In this document: piece by piece, positions 58,364-64,000 of the stretch
Layout: the number at the start of each line of letters is the position of its first letter
Position numbering within the stretch: the stretch's first letter is position 1
Assembly: GCA_002104985.1 (NCBI GenBank)
Contig: MCGO01000091.1
Coordinates: forward strand, 62,001-126,000
DNA: 64,000 nt
Origin: Rhizoclosmatium globosum
Taxonomy: Eukaryota > Chytridiomycota > Chytridiomycetes > Chytridiales > Chytriomycetaceae
Direction: 5' to 3'
The notes under the pieces: model-generated
Told to the model about the DNA's origin: nothing
The model's input: only the letters and a program-made list of their open reading frames with translations
The model's database searches: none
Program-made: the position numbers and the translations under genes

Positions 58364-58449
58364 GCGCAAACGGGTGCCCTTTCATATTGGCTGAGATTAT
58401 ACCGTCATTATTAACCCGATCATGGTAATACATGCGAGGGGATTTGCGT
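58364..58449 (+). promoter_or_regulatory. TPP riboswitch aptamer in the THI4 3' UTR
   Basis: All parts of the TPP aptamer are present in order. P1 pairs GCGCAAA (58364-58370) with TTTGCGT (58443-58449). P2 starts CGGGTGCC and closes at TATACCG, with a G:A and U:U step as in E. coli thiM. P3 follows. The pyrimidine-sensor loop GCTGAGA is at 58390-58396. P4 pairs CCC (58415-58417) with GGGG, and P5 pairs CATG with CATG around GTAATA. The pyrophosphate-binding GCGAGGGGA is at 58434-58442. Strand and position put it downstream of THI4 and antisense to the convergent SWEET gene. P3 is short. The GTAATA in P5 could serve as a 5' splice site. Confidence 0.93.
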
Positions 58450-58453
58450 CAAA

Positions 58454-58459
58454 AATAAA
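58454..58459 (+). terminator. Candidate poly(A) signal directly after the TPP aptamer
   Basis: AATAAA starts 5 nt past the end of P1, close enough for aptamer folding to affect its use. Further AATAAA-like sites occur near 58528-58542, which would allow longer transcripts. Function inferred from sequence only. Confidence 0.45.
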
Positions 58460-58547
58460 CCATTTGATTTAAAAGTCAACTTCTTACTTCTTGTACTGCA
58501 TTATTCGATATGTACCCACAACAAAAAAATAAACGAATAAATTAAAC

Positions 58548-59621
58548 TCAATTGGATTTCATCAGCTCCATGTTCTCTGCGGCGATTCCCTCCTCCAACT
58601 CTGGAACTAATGTCTCCGGTGTGGATCTATCGGGTGATCCCAAATCACGACGTTTCTTGTATTTGAGCAAAAGGAAGAGCTGAATCAATCCGAAAATCAG
58701 GCCGACACCGTTGGGGGCGGCAATGAACCCTGCAAGATATCCAAGTGAGTCATGGTGGGAATCAGAGTAATCGAAAGGACTTACAGTTCTGTAAAGCGAA
58801 CCCATAAGCAGTCCACAAAATGCAGTTGGTTATACTGGGTGAAAAAGAGTTGTGAGTGTTTATACGTGGCAGTTCCGAGATGATGGGCTCACGTTGCAAA
58901 CGTCAACAAGGAATCCAAAGTACTAGCATCCTTGTTCTTAATGACAGTATAAAAGACCATCAAAGGACTACCAAAGAAGATGACTAATACCAAATAGAAT
59001 AAATACCAAAGATAAGCATAACAACAAGCATAACAAGGACCAACTCAACTGAGAAACAGATTCGCCAGTGAGCCCATAATAAGATCGCCCGTCTCATGAG
59101 CCACATCAGTAATGTACACAAAGCCGACACTTGTGACAAGCAGGGCCGTCAGTCCAACAAGTAGTCTGATTGCAGTTGTCCTTGTCTTTGCGGGAGTGAT
59201 TGGAAGCAGCATCAGAGTGAAGTAGAGCGAGGCAATGTATCCAATTGTGTTTGGCACAAAGACAAAGTAGTCTTTGAGGTACCAGGCTGGATAAGGTTTA
59301 CTTGGGTGTTAGAGGTAGTACCGTAGTAGTGACTAGGTAGGAGGGTTACTCACAGTACACCACCCATCCAAGTGTATTTACTACTTGAAGTGCGTATGGA
59401 AGAGTGTTCACAGCGCCCGTTGTTCCTGCTTCAAGACATCGGTTGACTGTTGGAAGCGGTGACATACACAAGAAGACAGCTGACATTCCTCCCCTTTTGC
59501 ATCCAGTGTCAGAGTAACATTATCAAACGATCACGGATAACGCTTACAAAGTAGGTACAATGTACTTGAGGATCGTGGTGCATGCTGCTGATGCTCCGGC
59601 GCATGTTTCCGCTACTCCCAT
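58548..59621 (-). CDS. SWEET-family sugar transporter, copy 1
   Basis: SWEETs are seven-helix facilitators with two MtN3 triple-helix repeats. Start MGVAETCAGASAACTTILKY at 59621. Then PLPTVNRCLEAGTTGAVNTL, ALQVVNTLGWVVYC, and the exon at 59045-59257 (PNTIGYIASLYFTLMLLP and a second-repeat helix). The last exon, FIAAPNGVGLIFGLIQLFLL, ends in a charged tail. The order of the exons matches the next gene. Several short introns. It is convergent with THI4, its 3' end lying about 100 nt from the riboswitch. Confidence 0.8.
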
Positions 59622-59766
59622 TTCTGTATTGATTATTTATGACTTTGGGTTGAGGTCGGAACAAACCTTTCTCTCAAAACATTCTACTTTTATATAATCT
59701 TCAATAAAAATCTAGCCTCGGACTGTATGGAAGGCAAGTAAATAAGGTTTAAAACAAAGCTGTGAA

Positions 59767-60967
59767 TCATTTGGCTTGGAGCATTTCTCCCTTCACACTG
59801 TCGTCATCGTCGGCCCGTGGAAGTAAACCTGATGCTGCTGGAGTATACGCTCCACCTCCCTCCACATCCTGCTTAGCACGCCCATATCGCCAAATCAGAA
59901 ACCCTTGAAACAACGAAAACACAAGTCCAAGTCCGTTTGGAACTGCGATAAAATCTGTTTTTTTAAAAGAAAAAAAGAGTGTGTCAGGCGCAGATGTGTG
60001 CTGAGAGAGGAAGTACTTACAATTCCCCAAGGCGATTCCATACGCTGACCACAGAATACAGTTGATTGCCCTATCAAAAGCCCAAAACCAACAAACAAAT
60101 TAGTAGAGAAATTCAAAAGAAAAATGAAAGACTCACGTCGCAAGTGTCAACAAAGCATCCAACGCGGACGAATCCCGCTCCTTAATCACCTTCCAACAAA
60201 CAGCCAAAGGACTTGCATAAAAGATAACTACAACAAAAAAAGTTTCGTCGATTAATACCCTCCCCAACCCCCCAATAAACTCCCCCACAACTCAACTCAA
60301 CACCAAATTCGCTATAACCCCCATAACAACCAACCCCGTCTCCCTCTCCACATCCGCAATCACCAAAACCCCAACTGAAATCAAAACGAAACCGGAGAGT
60401 CCGAGCAGGGCCTTTATTGTTGTTCCTTGCTTCTCTGGCGGCGAGATGGGGAGGAGGACGAGCGTGAAGTAGAGGGATGCGAGGTACCCGAATACGTTGG
60501 GGGAGAAGACAAAGTAGTCTTTTATGTACCATGCTTTTTTTTTTGGTAGAGATTATTAGGTTTTTGAAAGGAAGGGCGAAAGGAGTGGGTGTGTGTGAGA
60601 AAATAGTCTAAGAGTGGAGGGGGAGGCTTTGTTAAATAGGGTGTGTCGTACAGTATGTGATCCAGACGAGTGAGTTTGCGGCGCAGAGGGCGTATGGAAG
60701 TGTGTTTGTGGATCCGGTTTTGCGGTCGAGGACGCAGCGGTTTACGGTTGGGAGAGGGGATATGCAGAGGCAGCAGGATGCTATTGCGCCGCTGTTTTTT
60801 TATAGGGTTGGTGGGTTAGTGATATATTAGTTGTGGTTGTGATTGAGATTGAGATTTTATGATGGTTGTGTGGGCTTGAGGGCGGAGGAGGCTTACAGTG
60901 ATGGGATTACGTATTGTAGGACGATTGTGCACGCTGTTGAGCCGGAGCAGGTTTCTGATATACCCAT
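59767..60967 (-). CDS. SWEET-family sugar transporter, copy 2
   Basis: Same architecture and exon order as the neighbouring copy: start MGISETCSGSTACTIVLQYV at 60967, CISPLPTVNRCV, NTLPYALCAANSLVWITYC, WYIKDYFVFSPNVFGYLASL, YFTLVLLPISPPEKQGTT, SPLAVCWKVIKERDSSALDA, INCILWSAYGIALGN and IAVPNGLGLVFSLFQGFLIW. It ends in an acidic tail (DDDDSVKGEM). An exon-by-exon match shows a tandem duplication. The region around 60230-60480 uses different codons from copy 1 (long C/G-rich stretches), but the reading frame is intact. Confidence 0.8.
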
Positions 60968-61213
60968 TTTGTGATGCGACAGTGTTTGACTCTCCTTTTT
61001 GCAATGGAGATTTGCAGAGGGGATTTGCGTGCCTGTCTGGCCCTTGTGCACACCTGTCTGGAAAAAAATTAAGATGCACAGGATAAACGAGGTTTGGATG
61101 CTGATTACAGAATAAATGGTTGGGGTTTATTTATTTTTTTTGAAAAGGGGAAACGATAAATGGATAATATACTTCTATCCCAAGGCGCTCATATCTTGAC
61201 ACTTTCTGTATTT
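60968..61213. other. Intergenic region
   Basis: Short spacer, the SWEET promoter side, with T/A runs near 61120-61145. Nothing else seen. Confidence 0.4.
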
Positions 61214-63629
61214 TTACGCATCACTGTTGAATCGGTTTGTAGAAAGACCACGACCCGCATGGTATTCCTGATCGTCTCCGGCACGAGGTCGTCGTGGAAC
61301 TCCACTGCGATCTCGTCCAGTTCCTGATTCGGTGTGCGGTCTCCCTGTTCCGCTTGTTGGTACTTGGGTCGGTGATGTTGTTGTTCGAGGGCGTCGCTGG
61401 GATACAGGTGCTGGTTCTTGGTCTGTAGTTGTTGTGTGGAAATGTGGTCGAGGGCTGTGAGTGGAAACTGGTTTTGAAGGTGTTCCTGATCTTGGGGATC
61501 TTGTGCCGGATGGACTGCGGGATGTGTTGGAGTATGTGTGGTGGTCAGAAGCGTGGATTTCGCTTGTGTATTGGTCGTGGTAGTTTGGTGTAGTTTGGGG
61601 ATGGTGGGGATAGTGGTGAGGAGTGTGAGATGAGAATTCTACAGGAGCATGACGAGATGTGTTTGATTGAGGTTGCGGTGAGGTGGCATTTTGGGAGCGG
61701 GGATGTGGTGATGCGTTGTTGGAGTTATGACTGTATGGGGAAGAAGAGTGTACGGGAACCGAAGATGCGACAATAGCTGATGAGACTTGGGTTGCAGTTG
61801 GGTTCAAATAGTGAACTGGTGGAGATTGGTACGGTTGAAGAGAAGGTGGAGGGAAATCGTCGTTGGAGACTTCGATTGCTTTAAACTTTGGAGAATCGTC
61901 GGAATCAGATGATGAACGGCGGCGGGAGATAACAAAGCCTCCGACCACGAGGACAACGACAGCAGCTGCACCAATGCCGCCGTACAAAGCATAATTCGGT
62001 GATGACGATGAGTTTGGCTGGGTATTTTGCTGGTTGTTGCTGACACCTTGGTTGCCAACAACAGACGACGTTGTTTGTGAAGTTCCAGAAACATTCGAAC
62101 TAACTTGTGCTGTTGTTTGCGCATCGCCTGAATTGTTGGAGGCAGTGGCAGAGTCCGAGGAAGAATTATCTTCTGCGGGAGGTGGGAGTACGACATTTCC
62201 TGGATCAATTGCATTTCCATTTGCGTCTGTTCCTGACGACACGGAGACGGATACGGCAGGTGCTAATGAATTGGAATTAGTTGGTTGGCTCCTATGACAC
62301 ATTCCAGCTCATAATTTACAATTTTAACGCCACTCTCTTATTCCCTTCGCCTATGTCCTTAAGCCTCGCGGTATGGTATGGAATTCTTTCGGCACCCTCA
62401 GCTCCGCTCATACCCTCATGATATACATCGCTTCGCTACACACATCGCTTCGCGAAAAGTCGTTCGCTGCGCTCACAATCCGCTGTGTTCACAATCCGGT
62501 GCGTTCACAATCCGCTATTCTCACATTTTGTCAAGCTCTCCGCCTGACATGTAAACTGAGCTCCGCTCGTTCCACTCGCTACGTCGCACCCCACTCACTA
62601 CGCACCCCACTCACTACGCACCCCACTCGCTACGCATCCCACTTGCACACCAAAAAAGCAAATATTGGCACTCACGAGCAGCAGTGGCTTTGAAAAGACA
62701 AGAGTCAATGGAACAGGAAGTACGATCCGCACTCAAGACCATTCCCGAACAAGTTCACCGACTTGAAGTCTGGAAGTGGGGGTACAAAATCGGGTTGACG
62801 AGGCAGGTTCCGGGTTCTTGATTTGTAGTTGAATGTTGGAGAAGGTGACATCGGAAGTGACCACCGCCTGGTAGTATAATTCGAGAACAAGTTCTGCACG
62901 TGGTTGAGCCTGTCCCTTCATGTCCATTGAGAAAGAGACAGTGCATCCATTTGGAGAAGCCAGACCAGAACCAGGGCCAGAACTACAATAATTAAGTAAG
63001 TAATTAATTCCGTCAAATTAGATTGTTTTTGAGGTTGATGTTTGAAGAAAGACACGCACCAAGCGACACCCGACCGAACCACAGTTTGGACCCAAGTCGA
63101 ACCCTGAAGAACAAGCGACATTTGAAGGTTGTCGCCTGGAGCCACGTCCATCATGTTTCCGCCCAGACAGCCTTTGTAGCCAGCGACAGTTCCGGTTGGG
63201 TTCACGTATTGCGCTGAAATGTGCCAGCCTCGGTAAACGGAGGTGTTTGGAGGTTTGTTTGGCGTCTGTTTGGAGTTGTTTAGATAGTTGCTAGTTGCTA
63301 GTTACTAGTAAAGTACTAGGTACTAGCTACTACTAAGGTACTAGTAAGGTACTACTAAGTATACTCACACACGAGGGTCCAAAGGTAAGCACGGGCTGCA
63401 GAACCCCAAATCCAATTGGCGCAAATGTCGACGAGTTCCTTACGCTCTGAAGCCCCGGCCAGTAGAAGTACGTTGCATCGCCACTCGTCGGTCGCTGTGG
63501 AACAGGCGGCACCGTCAATGTGCACGTGAACGAGGTGAATGTGTTGCCTGGCCCGGAAAGCGTCCAGTCAAACGCATCGGCGATCGTTGCAAAAAGTAGT
63601 TGGACTGCAACAACAAGAACTAGAAACAT
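61214..63629 (-). CDS. Single-pass surface glycoprotein with Ser/Pro-rich cytosolic tail
   Basis: Signal peptide MFLVLVVAVQLLFATIADAF. The extracellular domain has FDWTLSGPGNTFTSFTCTL, YFYWPGLQS, GVLQPVLTFGPSC, GWHISAQYVNPTG, GCLGGNMMDVAPGD, TWVQTVVRSG and SFSMDMKGQAQPRAELVLEL. I have seen this type (WPGLQ, WVQTV) in secreted fungal and oomycete proteins but cannot name a function. Then a Ser/Asn-rich stalk, one membrane helix (ALYGGIGAAAVVVLVVGGFV), RRR stop-transfer, and a long Ser/His/Pro-rich tail. Introns: 5' one with TAGTAC repeats, one after GVAC, and a 496-nt intron (62263-62758) that joins LQV to APAVSVSVSSG in phase 1. That long join is inferred from phase and a CTAATTC branch site before CATTAG. 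If it is wrong there are two genes here. Confidence 0.6.
62263..62758 (-). repeat. Long intron carrying a GTAGCGAG-rich repeat
   Basis: Read on the minus strand, this 496-nt intron contains GTGGGATGCGTAGCGAG and three further GTGGGGTGCG(TA/ACGTA) units, then GAACGAGCGGAGCTCAG, three AGCGGATTGTGA-type units, GCGAAGCGATG twice, and ATGAGCGGAGCTGAG. Normal introns here are about 50-70 nt. The vocabulary and sense orientation match the 33119-33394 intron. Confidence 0.7.
63283..63365. repeat. TAGTA(C)-type simple repeat in an intron
   Basis: A degenerate run of TAGT(T/A)GC, ACTAGTA and GTACTA units lies in the first intron of the surface-protein gene, right after the exon ending LTFGPSC. It is low-complexity and prone to length change. 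Confidence 0.75.
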
Positions 63630-64000
63630 TGGTTTGGTGGTGAAGGAAAGACACCCGTGCCCAATTTGGAAATAGTTTCAAAATGAACAAATAAAGAATT
63701 GTAGAAATTTTACTACCACTGCCACAAATAAGCTTCCAGTTATCAATGTTGAATCGACTGTTATTCCATAGAGCTTTCCCTTGATAGGTTTCTAGTCACC
63801 AAGTCGAATGATGACGAGAAGCACATTATAATGAGCTTATATGTAATGCAGGATATTTGATAAATTGGCAGTAGAATTGTCACAGGAAGTGTCGAATGTT
63901 GTACTCTGAATACTCAATAATCCCCTCAGTGCGGTTTGTCTTGATTATACTAATGAATAAATAATCAGGCTTTCTCCCACGAATTAATCAGCCCCCAATC
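63630..64000. other. Right-edge non-coding sequence
   Basis: Upstream side of the surface-protein gene. No gene or motif recognised before the window ends. Confidence 0.4.

Noticed and set aside
60000..60020. CTGAGAGAGG as a second TPP aptamer core near the SWEET genes
   Set aside because: No partner GCG-GGGA segment or P1/P4 pairing nearby.
62440..62640. CRISPR-like array of short repeats
   Set aside because: Units are degenerate, of changing length and without regular spacers; the context is an intron of a eukaryotic gene.

Overview
This window is nuclear DNA of a eukaryote, most likely a zoosporic (chytrid-grade) fungus. Coding regions are split by many short introns (about 43-70 nt, GT...AG, often with a CTAAT/CTAAC-like branch site). 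Fungal-type genes (THI4, long-chain alcohol oxidase, HELAEAVTD-type secreted protein) sit beside genes kept by flagellated lineages (a SPAG1-like axonemal dynein assembly factor and a full inositol-trisphosphate receptor). The placement is inferred from gene content only.

Layout. 1-6 kb: the N-terminal end of a lipin (minus strand, running off the left edge), a fatty-alcohol-oxidase gene broken by several frameshifts, a disrupted terminal exon and an N-truncated secreted protein. 6-19.5 kb: a gene-poor, AT-rich island with decayed mobile DNA: three fragments of PIF/Harbinger-like DDE transposases, the 3' end of a probable non-LTR element with an A-rich tail, direct repeats, and a SINE-like insert with tRNA-like A and B boxes and a G/C-run hairpin. 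19.5-31 kb: SPAG1-like TPR protein (-), GT8 glycosyltransferase (+), RING-CH ligase (+), two tandem seven-helix proteins (+), a beta'-COP propeller without the rest of the protein (-), and an F-box/ankyrin protein (-).

31-48.6 kb: two related tail-anchored low-complexity proteins (the second with an in-frame TGA), then a compact same-strand run: a predicted GTPase - membrane helix - zinc-finger-like - class 3 lipase fusion, an approximately 11-kb IP3 receptor gene, and a third seven-helix paralogue starting about 90 nt after the receptor stop. 48.6-64 kb: a three-module leucine-rich-repeat surface protein (-), a PAP2 phosphatase (+), a sulfotransferase (-), a tail-anchored flavin amine oxidase (+), THI4 (+), two tandem SWEET transporters (-), and a membrane-anchored surface protein (-).

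The best regulatory find is a well-formed TPP riboswitch aptamer at 58364-58449. It lies on the THI4 strand, 57 nt past the THI4 stop codon and 4 nt before an AATAAA. This is a 3'-UTR position like that of plant THIC, and suggests thiamine feedback on THI4 through 3'-end processing or splicing. Two unusually long introns, in unrelated genes, also carry the same GTAGCGAG-rich repeat in the sense orientation.
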